Part shown: positions 1 through 8,420 of the stretch, in pieces | Layout: the number at the start of each line of letters is the position of its first letter | How positions within the stretch are numbered: position 1 is the first letter of the stretch | Source of the DNA: an uncultured Streptomyces sp. | GTDB taxonomy: Bacteria > Actinomycetota > Actinomycetes > Streptomycetales > Streptomycetaceae | NCBI GenBank assembly: GCA_946480485.1 | Contig: CAMLJW010000008.1 | Location: 1 to 29,114, forward strand | DNA length: 29,114 nt | Reading direction: 5' to 3' | The notes under the pieces: model-generated | What the model saw: the letters and a program-made list of their open reading frames with translations, nothing else | Databases searched by the model: none | Told to the model about the DNA's origin: nothing | Made by a program: the position numbers and the translations under genes

Positions 1-36
1 AACCTGAAGGGGAACCTGAAGGGGAACCGGAAGGTC
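1..36 (+). repeat. 12-bp tandem repeat encoding an EPEG linker
   Basis: Two exact copies of AACCTGAAGGGG are followed by a diverged third copy. They are in frame with the downstream glycosyltransferase and encode Glu-Pro-Glu-Gly units. The array may continue left of the window. Confidence 0.8.
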
Positions 37-599
37 ACGTCCGCCCGCCGACCGTACTGTGGGTCGGCGGACTGTCCCCCATCAAGGCCCCGGCGCTGGC
101 TCTGCGCTCCTTCGCCCTGCTGCTGGCCGAGATCCCCGACGCACGCCTCGTGGTGCTCGGAGACGGCCCGCTCCGTGCGGAGTTGACGCGCCTGGCCGCA
201 CAGCTGAAGGTGGCCGAGTCCATCTGCTTCCGGGGACGGCTGCCGTGGAAGCAGGCGCTCGAGGCCTACGACGAGGCCGACGCGCTGCTGTTCACCAGCC
301 TTCGCGACTCGTTCGGTGTTCAGACTCTGGAGGCGTGGGCCCGTGGACTGCCGGTCGTACACCTCGACCACCAGGGAGTCAGGGACTTCTCCGCGCCCGG
401 CGGCGCGGTTCGCGTTCCGCTGGGTGGTCCCGCCGACCTCCCGCAGCGCCTCGCACAGGCGCTTCGCCACGTACTCACCGACGAACCGGCCCGGCGCCGC
501 ATGGCTGCGGCTGGACCGCAATGGGCACGGCAGCACACCTGGTCGGCCAAGGCCGAGCTCGCCGAGCAGCTGTATCGCACGGTCCTGAGCGGTCGCTGA
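3..599 (+). CDS. Glycosyltransferase family 4, C-terminal part (5' end outside window)
   Basis: The frame is open from the first bases, so the gene begins upstream and only the C-terminal 198 residues are visible. They form the nucleotide-sugar-binding half of a GT-B fold: a strand-loop LWVGGLSPIK, then VVLGDGPLR, then DSFGVQTLEAWARGLPVV, which is the family E-x7-E region with Asp in the first position. The visible N-terminus is a repeated E-P-E-G linker encoded by 12-bp tandem repeats. It should transfer a sugar from a nucleotide donor to the lipid-linked repeat unit on the inner face of the membrane; donor and acceptor cannot be read. It heads the rightward series of polysaccharide genes, 109 bases before the next glycosyltransferase. 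Confidence 0.85.
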   Translation, partial: PEGEPEGEPEGHVRPPTVLWVGGLSPIKAPALALRSFALLLAEIPDARLVVLGDGPLRAELTRLAAQLKVAESICFRGRLPWKQALEAYDEADALLFTSLRDSFGVQTLEAWARGLPVVHLDHQGVRDFSAPGGAVRVPLGGPADLPQRLAQALRHVLTDEPARRRMAAAGPQWARQHTWSAKAELAEQLYRTVLSGR

Positions 600-708
600 C
601 ATTCACCAGAGAGGACTTAGATGCGTTCCGCCGCACCCATGGGACAGGCACGCACCCGTGCAGGCGCCTGCTCGCCACGTAGCACGAAGAGCTGCTGAGG
701 GTGGCCAT

Positions 709-1959
709 GTGAACGAGGCAGCCCGTCCCCAGATGGTTCCTTCAGCCAGGAGCTCGACAACCTATCGTGTGGCGCTGGTGCACAGCTTCTACTCATCACG
801 CCGGCCCAGCGGAGAGAACGTGGCCGTACTCGATCAAGCGGAGGCACTCCGCCTGGCCGGTCATGAGGTCACCGTGGTCGCCGCGCACACCGACTCGTTG
901 GAAGCCGACCGCAGTTACACCCTGCGTACGGCGATCCGAGTCGCGACCGGATTCGGCCGGTCACCGCTGGCCGACCTCAGACACTTCGCTCCCGACGTGG
1001 TCCATGTGCACAACCTCTTCCCCAATTTCGGCACCCACTGGCTGCACGGCTGGCCGGGTGCCGTCGTCGCCACTCTCCACAACTTCCGCCCGGTGTGCGC
1101 AGCCGGGACGCTCTTCCGGGACGGCAAGATGTGCACCGAATGCCCCGACGGGGATCGGTGGGCAGGGCTGCGACACTCCTGCTACAGGGGCTCCCGCAGC
1201 GCCACGTTCCCCCTTGCCTGGGCCGGGAAGGGTGGTACCGGAGCCCATCCCCTGCTGCGCCGCGCCGAGCGACTGGTGATCCCCTCCGAGCCCAGCCGGG
1301 ACCTCTATGTGCGCTTTGGCGTACCCGAGGAGCGACTCGCCGTGGTGCCCAACTTCGTCGCCCCGGGAAAGCCGGACCGCACCGCGGACTCTGACGTGGC
1401 GTCGACGAGAACAGCCCACCGCTGGGTGTACGTCGGTCGGCTCAGCGAGGAGAAGGGCATCCTGCCCCTGCTGCGGAGCTGGCCGGACGGCGAGCCTCTC
1501 GATGTGATCGGTTCCGGGCCGCTGGAGTCGGCCTGCAGGGCAGTTGCTCCCAGGACGGTGAGGATGCTCGGTGCGTTCTCGCGCGTGCAGCTCATGGCCC
1601 GGCTTCCGCGCTACACCGGCCTGGTCTTTCCCAGCGTCTGCCCGGAGATCGCGGCACCCCTCGTCTATCAGGAAGCCCTGGCCGCCGGGGTGCCGGTACT
1701 CGCCCTGGCCGGATCAGCGGCGGCGGACAGCGTGCGCCGGGACGGCCCAGGCGCGGTCTACAGCGGCAACGACGAACTGCCACATGCCCTGTCGGCCGCA
1801 CGCCGGCACTTCCCGACACTGCGGGACCACTGCCGCCGGGTACACGCCGAGCGATACACGGCACGATCTTGGACGGCCGGCATCGAGGCCGTGTATACGA
1901 AGGCCGTGGAGCAGGCCGCGGGCGGACGGCCGGCCGGCGCCGCGGAGCCGGCATGCTGA
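709..1959 (+). CDS. Glycosyltransferase family 4
   Basis: This is a 416-residue GT-B glycosyltransferase. The N-terminal acceptor half starts with VALVHSFY, carries the SGEN loop, and has a VVHVHNLFPNFG strand followed by LHNFRPVC. A cysteine cluster (LFRDGKMCTEC, then HSC) follows, as in many polysaccharide GT4 enzymes. The C-terminal donor half has YVGRLSEEKG, DVIGSGPL and the PEIAAPLVYQEALAAGVPVL region holding the catalytic E-x7-E-type motif. I chose the GTG at 709 because GAGGG lies about 7 bases upstream; a GTG at 658 and an ATG at 733 are also in frame. Its stop overlaps the start of the next gene in ATGCTGA, so the two are translationally coupled. It probably adds one sugar of the repeat unit; the donor is unknown. 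Confidence 0.88.
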   Translation: MNEAARPQMVPSARSSTTYRVALVHSFYSSRRPSGENVAVLDQAEALRLAGHEVTVVAAHTDSLEADRSYTLRTAIRVATGFGRSPLADLRHFAPDVVHVHNLFPNFGTHWLHGWPGAVVATLHNFRPVCAAGTLFRDGKMCTECPDGDRWAGLRHSCYRGSRSATFPLAWAGKGGTGAHPLLRRAERLVIPSEPSRDLYVRFGVPEERLAVVPNFVAPGKPDRTADSDVASTRTAHRWVYVGRLSEEKGILPLLRSWPDGEPLDVIGSGPLESACRAVAPRTVRMLGAFSRVQLMARLPRYTGLVFPSVCPEIAAPLVYQEALAAGVPVLALAGSAAADSVRRDGPGAVYSGNDELPHALSAARRHFPTLRDHCRRVHAERYTARSWTAGIEAVYTKAVEQAAGGRPAGAAEPAC

Positions 1960-3146
1960 GCACGGCCAGAACCCAGCGGCGCGTCGTCGTGGTACAGCCC
2001 TACGTTCCGGGCTACCGGACCTCCTTCTTCAACCACCTGCAAGCCCGCCTGGATGCTTCAGGCGTCGCCCTGGAGGTGCTGCACGGACCGCCACCGCCGC
2101 ACCACGCGGCCCGGCGGGACGCGTCTTCCTGCGCCTGTGCCGTACAGGTGCCCTCTCGGCGACTGCATGCCCCGGGGGGACGTTCACTGCTGTGGAACCA
2201 GGTACTGAACCGGGCGGCTACCGCCGGCGCCGTGGTGTTCGAACAGGCGCTGCACAACCTGGAAATGTATCCGCTCCTCCTGAGGCAGTTGGTCGGACGC
2301 GTCACCGGGCGTGGCCCCCGAGTGGCCTTCTGGGGCCACGGCCGGACCTACACCAAGTCGCCGAGCAGCCTGGAGGAGACCACCAAGGACGCGGTGACGA
2401 GGCTGGGTTCGTGGTTCTTCGCCTACACGGAAGGCGGAGCAGCGCATGTCGCCTCACAAGGATTCCCCCGGGAACGAATCACCGTGGTACGCAACTCCAT
2501 TGACACCACGGAGCTGACGACCGCCCACGCGCGAGCCATGAGTCCGGGAACAGCACAGTTCACCGATGCGGCGCAGCTGCGCGAGCAGTACGGCCTGGTC
2601 ATCGGGCGCACCGCGCTCTATCTCGGCGGGCTGGACGCACCGAAACGAATCCCGTTCCTGCTGCAGTGCGCCGACCGGATCGCAGGTGAACTCCCCGGTT
2701 TCCGCTTGCTGGTCGCCGGTGACGGCGCCGACCGGCACCTGGTGGACGAGGCTGCCGCCCGGCCCGGCAGCCCGGTGATCGCGGCGGGTCGTATCGAGGG
2801 GCAGCGCATCGCGTTGCTCGGCGCAGTGAGCGACGTCATGCTGATGCCTGGCCGGGTCGGACTGTGCGCGGTGGACTCCTTCGCACTGCGTACGCCCATC
2901 GTCACGACCGACTGGCCCTGGCACGCCCCCGAGTTCGAGTACCTGACCGACGGTCGCAACGCCGTTGTCGCACCGGACGAACCAGCCGCTTACGTCGCGG
3001 CCGTGACGGGGCTTCTGCGCGACCCGGCGATGTTGACAGACCTGGCAAGGGCATGTGAGTGCGATGCCGCGGAGTACACGACGGAGGGTATGGCGAGGCG
3101 CTTTTGCGACGGCGTGCTGCAGATGATGGCGCATGGCCGGCCTTGA
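1953..3146 (+). CDS. Glycosyltransferase (GT-B fold, GT4-like)
   Basis: The protein is 397 residues from the ATG at 1953, which overlaps the previous stop and has GGAG about 6 bases upstream. The frame stays open upstream, but that part lies inside the previous gene. The N-terminus VVVVQPYVPGYRTSFFNHL is typical of GT4-like enzymes. RVAFWGHGRT sits in the middle, then FAYTEGGAAHV and VVRNSIDTTEL mark the interdomain region. The donor half shows YLGGLDAPKR, LLVAGDG and a weakened E-x7-E region around GRVGLCAVDSFALRTPIVTT. It lies between a glycosyltransferase and an FkbM methyltransferase in the polysaccharide series. The specific sugar cannot be told. Confidence 0.85.
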   Translation: MLSTARTQRRVVVVQPYVPGYRTSFFNHLQARLDASGVALEVLHGPPPPHHAARRDASSCACAVQVPSRRLHAPGGRSLLWNQVLNRAATAGAVVFEQALHNLEMYPLLLRQLVGRVTGRGPRVAFWGHGRTYTKSPSSLEETTKDAVTRLGSWFFAYTEGGAAHVASQGFPRERITVVRNSIDTTELTTAHARAMSPGTAQFTDAAQLREQYGLVIGRTALYLGGLDAPKRIPFLLQCADRIAGELPGFRLLVAGDGADRHLVDEAAARPGSPVIAAGRIEGQRIALLGAVSDVMLMPGRVGLCAVDSFALRTPIVTTDWPWHAPEFEYLTDGRNAVVAPDEPAAYVAAVTGLLRDPAMLTDLARACECDAAEYTTEGMARRFCDGVLQMMAHGRP

Positions 3147-3231
3147 TGAGCGCGTGCGGTGGACACCGCGACGAGGACGTTGGTTCGGCCGCGACAGCGA
3201 CTGAGCCGGGAAAAGGTGGGAAGGAACTCCT

Positions 3232-4155
3232 GTGCGGGTACATGAGGCTGGATTTCTCGGTCGAGTCGGCAAGACGGTGGCACCAGGGTTGTCTCGTCTG
3301 GCGACCAAGCCCCGGCGTCGGGAGGGCATGCGTCTCCTCGAGGTCTATCTGCAGATCCTCCAGGGTCGAGGCGCCGGGACAGGTTGGGACCTCCGCGGTG
3401 AGGTCATCGCAGCGCAGAGCTTCCTCCGAGGGGTCGATTCCCCGGTGATCTTCGATGTGGGCGCGAACTTCGGGCAATGGACGACGGGGCTGCACACCGC
3501 GCTGGGTGCACGGGCCGGCTCCTTCTTCATGTTCGAACCGCAGTCGGCGTGCCGGCCGGCGCTCGCCGGGATGAGTGACAGTCATCGAGTGCTCATCCCG
3601 GCAGCGGTGGGTGACCAACCCGGGTCCACGACGATCTTCTCCGACGCGCCGGGGTCCAAAGTCGCGTCGATTCACATGCGTCGAGACTCCTACTTCGGTG
3701 ACTTGACAGCCCACCAGGACATGGTTCCGGTCACGACGATCGACTGTGAGGTGGAGAAGCGAGAGATCGAACGGATCGACCTGCTGAAACTCGACATCGA
3801 GGGGGCGGAATTGGCCGCGCTGCGCGGGGCTCGGACCACCCTCGAGGCGGGCAAAATTGCAACCATTGCATTTGAGTTCGGCTCCGCAAATGTATACTCG
3901 CGCACCTTCTTCAGGGATTTCTGGGATCTCCTCGATCCACTCGGCTACCACCTGTGGAGAATTTGCCCGGGCGGAGAACTCTTGTCCCTGGTCGAGTACA
4001 CCGAAGAGCTTGAGCATTTCCGCGGGGTGAGCAACTACATCGCGTCGCTGAAATCACCCGAACGCCGGGTCATGCGAAGGAAGTTGAGTTGGGGCGTCGG
4101 CGTCGGTCCTGTCGCACCGCCACCACGCAGAGGGGACCATCTCGCGATGCGATAG
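3232..4155 (+). CDS. FkbM family SAM-dependent methyltransferase
   Basis: This 307-residue protein carries the hallmarks of FkbM methyltransferases: the SAM-binding motif IFDVGANFGQW (about residues 73-83), the acidic strand FMFEPQ, and DLLKLDIEGAELAALRGA (about 182-199), with a trailing IAFEFG strand. FkbM enzymes O-methylate hydroxyl groups, and in polysaccharide loci they are thought to methylate sugars. The GTG start at 3232 is preceded by GGGAAGGA at good spacing. The 3' third is clearly less GC-rich than its neighbours and contains a strong extended -10-like sequence near 3891-3898. It is one of three fkbM copies, or remains of copies, in this locus. Confidence 0.9.
   Translation: MRVHEAGFLGRVGKTVAPGLSRLATKPRRREGMRLLEVYLQILQGRGAGTGWDLRGEVIAAQSFLRGVDSPVIFDVGANFGQWTTGLHTALGARAGSFFMFEPQSACRPALAGMSDSHRVLIPAAVGDQPGSTTIFSDAPGSKVASIHMRRDSYFGDLTAHQDMVPVTTIDCEVEKREIERIDLLKLDIEGAELAALRGARTTLEAGKIATIAFEFGSANVYSRTFFRDFWDLLDPLGYHLWRICPGGELLSLVEYTEELEHFRGVSNYIASLKSPERRVMRRKLSWGVGVGPVAPPPRRGDHLAMR
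3872..3898 (+). promoter_or_regulatory. Possible internal promoter within fkbM
   Basis: TTGAGT at 3872 and TGTATACT at 3891-3898 form a 15-bp-spaced, extended -10-like promoter in an AT-rich patch of the fkbM coding region. It could give separate transcription of the polymerase and flippase genes that follow. This is pattern matching only. Confidence 0.25.
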
Positions 4156-4330
4156 CTGGCTCGATCGTCCAGCCGCCACGGTTCATCAGCGCCCCCGGCG
4201 AGCGGCAAACCGCCAACGCGGCACCGAACGCGCGAAATTCTTCTGTACGCCCGGCATCCACACGACACCGTTCCCCATTCAGCCTGGGTTGGATCGTCCG
4301 CTATGTATGCTTTGCCTCATGTTGGGTTTG

Positions 4331-5590
4331 ATGGCATCGCCGTCCGTGGAGCACAAGCGGCCACGCCTGTCATTGGTCGCCATTGCAGCCTTTTGGATTC
4401 TCGTAGGAGGGAACCTTCCCGGCGCGGGATTGAATGCCTCAGCCACCGTTCTCATCTTTCTCGGCGCCTCGTTCGTTCTGCCGTGCGCTCTGGTTTATGG
4501 GCCGGGCCGCAACCACCACCTCGAACTGCTCAATCCGAGGCGAGCACGGATTCCGTCCACCCTCTGGGCATTCGCTCTGTGCGTATGCCTGTCAGCGGTT
4601 TGCCACCAGACCGGAGCCGCTGCGCAAAACGCTCTGGTCTACTTGTCGTTCGTCGCCCTACTGGCACTCACCGCCGCATGGACGTCGACAAACTCGCCAC
4701 TGGTCCTCCTGCGGTGGATGCGTGCGGCAGCCGTCGTGGGAGCTTTGGGATACGTGGCGACCGCAGCCGTCGGGGGTCCGGGAAGCGACGGCCTCTATGC
4801 CGCCCGTACCTATGGCGAGATCGTGTGGATCGGCATGGCCGTCGCCGTGGCCCTCGCCACCAGGTCACGCGTCGGCTTCGTGGTGCCCTTGCTGATCCTC
4901 GCCGCAAGCCTGCTGAGTCTGTCCCGCACCGCGTCGGCTGCTTGCGCCCTCCAGTTCATCGCTCTCGCCACCAGGGGCCGCGGCCGCGGGGAAGTCCTCA
5001 AAGTGCTCCTGCTCGGCGCCGTGACCGCCTACGCGGTCTATCTGGCGTTCACCCGGTTCCAGCCCCTGCAGGACCGCTTCATCGACAATGACCATGAGGA
5101 AATCGGTGGGATCGTAACCGGAACTTCGGGCCGGTCACGTCTGTGGTCGATCACTTGGGACTCGATCAGCGATTCTCCGTGGCTCGGACACGGCATCGGC
5201 AGCGCACAGCAGACGATCATGGACACCTTGGGGCCCAGCAGTGTCGCGCACCCCCTCAACGATTACCTGCGGCTCTGGCATGATCTCGGATTGGTCGGTC
5301 TCGTTCTGTGGGTATCGACGATTCTCATCCTCGGCCACGGCACCTTCCGCCGCTGGCGGACGGCGAGGAGCCAAGCCGACCGTGCCGCCCATCTGGCAGC
5401 ACTTCTTTCCTTGGTCGGCTTGAGCATCAACACGTTCACTTCGAATTCCTTGGTCTACATCTTCGTCCTGGCGCCCGTCGCAGTGCTCATCGGCACCAGC
5501 ATGGGGCGCGCCAACGCGGTCGAGCCGAATGCCCCCGATCTCACCTCGCGCGAGAGAGCCGCTGCGCCTGAACTGAAGGCTGCTCATTGA
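4331..5590 (+). CDS. Wzy-like polysaccharide polymerase / O-antigen ligase family membrane protein
   Basis: A 419-residue multispanning membrane protein with roughly 11-12 hydrophobic segments by eye. The large extracellular loop of the O-antigen ligase/Wzy family is visible: GTSGRSRLWSITWDSI, then SPWLGHGIGSAQ, then HPLNDYLRLWHDLGLVG, matching the family pattern R..W...., GxGxG and H(N)xYL....GxxG. It would polymerise the lipid-linked repeat units on the outer face of the membrane. The start is uncertain. ATG 4331 gives the most natural N-terminus (MASPSVEHKRPRLSL), but ATG 4319, ATG 4307 and TTG 4289 are in frame, and none has a convincing ribosome site. It is followed at 31 bases by the flippase gene, its expected partner. 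Confidence 0.87.
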   Translation: MASPSVEHKRPRLSLVAIAAFWILVGGNLPGAGLNASATVLIFLGASFVLPCALVYGPGRNHHLELLNPRRARIPSTLWAFALCVCLSAVCHQTGAAAQNALVYLSFVALLALTAAWTSTNSPLVLLRWMRAAAVVGALGYVATAAVGGPGSDGLYAARTYGEIVWIGMAVAVALATRSRVGFVVPLLILAASLLSLSRTASAACALQFIALATRGRGRGEVLKVLLLGAVTAYAVYLAFTRFQPLQDRFIDNDHEEIGGIVTGTSGRSRLWSITWDSISDSPWLGHGIGSAQQTIMDTLGPSSVAHPLNDYLRLWHDLGLVGLVLWVSTILILGHGTFRRWRTARSQADRAAHLAALLSLVGLSINTFTSNSLVYIFVLAPVAVLIGTSMGRANAVEPNAPDLTSRERAAAPELKAAH

Positions 5591-5620
5591 CCTCAGGTAA
5601 TTCGCCACTCAGGGAGAACC

Positions 5621-7138
5621 GTGAAGGGTAGCGAGACCGCAGAAGCGGCTCTGCCTACGAGTCTGGCTTCAACCACCGCCGTGGGAGTGCGTTGGACCGT
5701 TCTCGGCTCGGTTGCCACCTTGGTCGTCCAAATGCCTTACGCAGCTTTCATGAGTCGATTGCTCTCACCGGGTGACTTCGGACTGGTGGGGCTCGCGCTT
5801 TTCATGATTCGCTTCGTGAGCTTCTTCGCTCAGGGCGGTCTGAGTTCTGCGGTCACACAGCGCCCGGTACTTGAAGTACGCGACGTCCGGGCGGCCATGG
5901 CCTTCGGAATCGCGACCGGGTTCGGGGTGTACGCCATCGCCTGGGTGATCACCCCCTTCGCCGTCCGGCTGGTCCACGGACCCACCGAACTGACCTCGGT
6001 GTGCCGGGCGTTGGCGGTGACCTTCGTGATCTCCGCCATCAGCTCGACTTCGGTAGGAGTTCTGCGCCGGAGAATGAGCTACCGTACGATCGCCCTGGTC
6101 GAATTCTGCTCGTACCTGATCGGGTACTGCGGCCTCGGCATGACATCCGCCATCATGGGTAACGGCGTGTGGAGCCTGGTTCACGCTTGTCTGGGGCAAT
6201 CCGCCTTGATGGCAGTGGGGTGCTGCGTATGGGCCGGGCATGACCTGCGACCCTTGTTCGATCGTCGCGCCATGAAGGAAGTGGCGTCGTTCGGGGCCAA
6301 GGTGTCTTTGGTCGGCTTCCTTGAGTTCTTGGCTCTGGGCGGCGACAACGTCCTCATCGGCAGATACGCAGGGATGGAAATGCTGGGCCACTACAACCGT
6401 GCCTGGTTCCTGGCATCACTGCCGCTGCTTCAATTGGCCACCGCTCTGAACAGGGTCATGCTTCCAGCTTTCAGCTGCATCCAGTCCCAGAGTGCGCGCC
6501 TCAAAAACGCATACACTGACAGCATCACCATGACAACCTTGCTCTTCATTCCCATGGCAGCAGTCATCGCCGCAAGCTCCAAGAACTCCGTCGATGTCGT
6601 GCTCGGAGCCGATTGGAAGATTGCCGCCGACCTGGTCCCCCTGCTCGCCATGGTCGGCACACTCAACGTCATTACGTATTTTCCCGCCACAGTGGCGGAG
6701 GCAACCGGACGAGTCTGGCACAAGGCGACAATCGAGGTTCTGCACCTGATCCTGCTCTTGACGGGAGCCGCCGTGGCCATGGCAGCCGATACGGGAATCA
6801 TCGGCCTGGTCATCGCTGTTCTGATGAGCAGAATTGTGCGCTATGCAGTCTACATCGTTTACATCGGTCGTGTGTTTGCGGGTTCCATGCGCGCCGTGAC
6901 GATCGCCCACACGCAGTCCTCAACAGTCGCCCTCGCCGTCTGGCTTGCCGTCACTTCCGTTGGCCGTGCGACCGAGGGGATTGTTCCCCCTGTCGTGGCG
7001 CTCACAGCCCAACTCGCCACAGCCGCACTGCTGGGCGCCTTCATTCTCATGTACGGCCCGGCGCTCAACGGGACGCGAGTGGCGCGCAATCGCGCACTCG
7101 TACCTTCAGCGCTTTCAAGGGGAGTCACGAAAATCTGA
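5621..7138 (+). CDS. Wzx-like oligosaccharide flippase (MOP superfamily)
   Basis: The protein has 505 residues and about 12-14 hydrophobic segments spread over its whole length. The N-terminal pattern (VGVRWTVLGS, then MSRLLSPGDFGLVGLALFMI) is typical of the polysaccharide-transport branch of the MOP exporters (WzxC/RfbX-like). LGGDNVLIGRYAGMEMLGHYNRAW in the middle is also a family region. It would translocate undecaprenyl-linked repeat units across the membrane to the Wzy-like polymerase encoded just upstream. The GTG start has GGGAGAA about 6 bases before it. Base composition is a little less GC-rich than in the housekeeping genes at the right of the window. Confidence 0.92.
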   Translation: MKGSETAEAALPTSLASTTAVGVRWTVLGSVATLVVQMPYAAFMSRLLSPGDFGLVGLALFMIRFVSFFAQGGLSSAVTQRPVLEVRDVRAAMAFGIATGFGVYAIAWVITPFAVRLVHGPTELTSVCRALAVTFVISAISSTSVGVLRRRMSYRTIALVEFCSYLIGYCGLGMTSAIMGNGVWSLVHACLGQSALMAVGCCVWAGHDLRPLFDRRAMKEVASFGAKVSLVGFLEFLALGGDNVLIGRYAGMEMLGHYNRAWFLASLPLLQLATALNRVMLPAFSCIQSQSARLKNAYTDSITMTTLLFIPMAAVIAASSKNSVDVVLGADWKIAADLVPLLAMVGTLNVITYFPATVAEATGRVWHKATIEVLHLILLLTGAAVAMAADTGIIGLVIAVLMSRIVRYAVYIVYIGRVFAGSMRAVTIAHTQSSTVALAVWLAVTSVGRATEGIVPPVVALTAQLATAALLGAFILMYGPALNGTRVARNRALVPSALSRGVTKI

Positions 7139-7187
7139 ATGAATCCGCCCACACCCAGTGCAGTGCCTCACACTGAAAGGAATCGCA

Positions 7188-8282
7188 ATGCCCTCGAACG
7201 GCTGGCTTCCGGCTACAGGTCGGATCTGCATGCCGCGTCCCATTGTCTGGCGGGGCGCCGGTTTGGGTAACGAGATCTTCCCCTGGGCCAAGGCATACAT
7301 CGCCAGTCGTGAGCTGGGATTCAGGCTGGCCCAGCCCGTCTGGGGACTCAACCGTCGCGACTACCGGCGGGAGTTCGGTTCATCACGACTGGACTGGCTG
7401 CACCACGTAGCTCTGCGGACGGCCATGCCGGTGGTCACCATTACGGACGAGATGGTGCTCTCGACCGGAGAGGCCGACTACGGCGCCGCCATGCGGCTGC
7501 TCGACGCCGATTACGGGTGGTCCCAGCGGCGCTCACTCATCCTGCTGCACCAGGGTATGGCCGGCGGGCACCTCGCGATCGAGCGTGCCCGTGGCTATCT
7601 GCGAAACGCTCTGCTGGGGCACCTCCCAGAAAGCGGTTGTCCAGACGACCGCGGGCCCGATACGGGCCAGCTCCGCGTGGCCGTCCACATCCGACTGGGT
7701 GATTTCAGCCAGGACTCCACGGGTCCGCAACCTGGGGTCTTCAACAGGCGACTGCCCCTGTCGTGGTACCGATGGGTGCTGGGTGCTCTGCGGGCCCGGT
7801 TCGGCGACATGCTGCACCTCGACGTCGTGAGTGACGACCCCGTCCAGGCCACCCGGATGCTTTCCGACTGGCGTTTGTGTCATGCGCGCTCGCGGACCAT
7901 CCTCGAGGACCTCTCCATCATGGCGGCGGCGGACCTGCTGGTCTGCTCGGTGTCCACCTTCTCCATGCTTGCGGCATTCCTTTCCGACGCCCCCTACCTC
8001 TGGTACGGCCCACACCTGCACGAGCACGGCGGCTACCTCAGCATCTGGGGCTACAAACCGCAGCAACTGACGGGGGGGACCGGGGAGAACCTCAGGAAGG
8101 AACAGCAGATCGGTGGCACACTGCCTCCTCGCGGTGTGGCGGTGGACGTCGATGGCGAGCTGCCACTGTGGTTGACGGATTTCCTCATGGCGAAAGCAGC
8201 CCTCAACAGGCGCAGCGCGGACCTCATTCGCTGCGGCGTGGTCCCCCATCGCCAACCCGTCCCGGCCCCGGCCATGGGGTGA
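7188..8282 (+). CDS. Fucosyltransferase-like protein (GT11-like, HxRxGD motif)
   Basis: The 364-residue protein resembles alpha-1,2-fucosyltransferases of family GT11. The N-terminus WRGAGLGNEIFPWAKAYIA corresponds to the GGLGNQLFQYA motif. VHIRLGDF corresponds to the HxRRGD motif that binds the phosphates of GDP-fucose. VVSDD is followed by EDLSIMAAADLLVCSVSTFS, the D..LM..C......STFSWWAA motif. Conservation is partial (the second Arg of HxRR is Leu), so the exact linkage and donor are inferred. The inference is supported by gmd and fcl, which make GDP-L-fucose, in the same locus. ATG 7188 is chosen because AAAGGAA lies 6 bases before it. It is the last rightward gene before the IS607 remnant. 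Confidence 0.72.
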   Translation: MPSNGWLPATGRICMPRPIVWRGAGLGNEIFPWAKAYIASRELGFRLAQPVWGLNRRDYRREFGSSRLDWLHHVALRTAMPVVTITDEMVLSTGEADYGAAMRLLDADYGWSQRRSLILLHQGMAGGHLAIERARGYLRNALLGHLPESGCPDDRGPDTGQLRVAVHIRLGDFSQDSTGPQPGVFNRRLPLSWYRWVLGALRARFGDMLHLDVVSDDPVQATRMLSDWRLCHARSRTILEDLSIMAAADLLVCSVSTFSMLAAFLSDAPYLWYGPHLHEHGGYLSIWGYKPQQLTGGTGENLRKEQQIGGTLPPRGVAVDVDGELPLWLTDFLMAKAALNRRSADLIRCGVVPHRQPVPAPAMG

Positions 8283-8299
8283 GGCCTGCGGGACCGGGG

Positions 8300-8420
8300 G
8301 CCGCCTGTTCTCTCTCTTCTGAGAGAGCACAAGACCGTTACTCAGAGCCTCAACGGCTCTCAGCATTCCGGGCATTGCGGCCCGAAAGGTCCGTCACATC
8401 ACCAAAGTGTGAGGGCTTCG
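8300..8420 (-). ncRNA. Candidate TnpB guide RNA (reRNA/omegaRNA) region
   Basis: In TnpB elements the guide RNA scaffold overlaps the 3' end of tnpB and runs to the element's end. Here that stretch holds three hairpins: an imperfect one at about 8366-8386 (TTC-GGGC paired with GCCC-GAA), AGAGCC-loop-GGCTCT at 8344-8360, and CTCTCTC-TTCT-GAGAGAG at 8310-8327. The location and structure fit a reRNA. The exact 3' end and the guide cannot be fixed from one sequence. Confidence 0.5.
8310..8327. terminator. Hairpin after the fucosyltransferase gene / at the IS end
   Basis: A perfect 7-bp stem (CTCTCTC/GAGAGAG) with a TTCT loop lies 28 bases after the stop of the GT11-like gene. It could end the rightward transcript. 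It has no U-run, and it may equally belong to the guide RNA of the IS607 remnant on the other strand. Confidence 0.4.
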
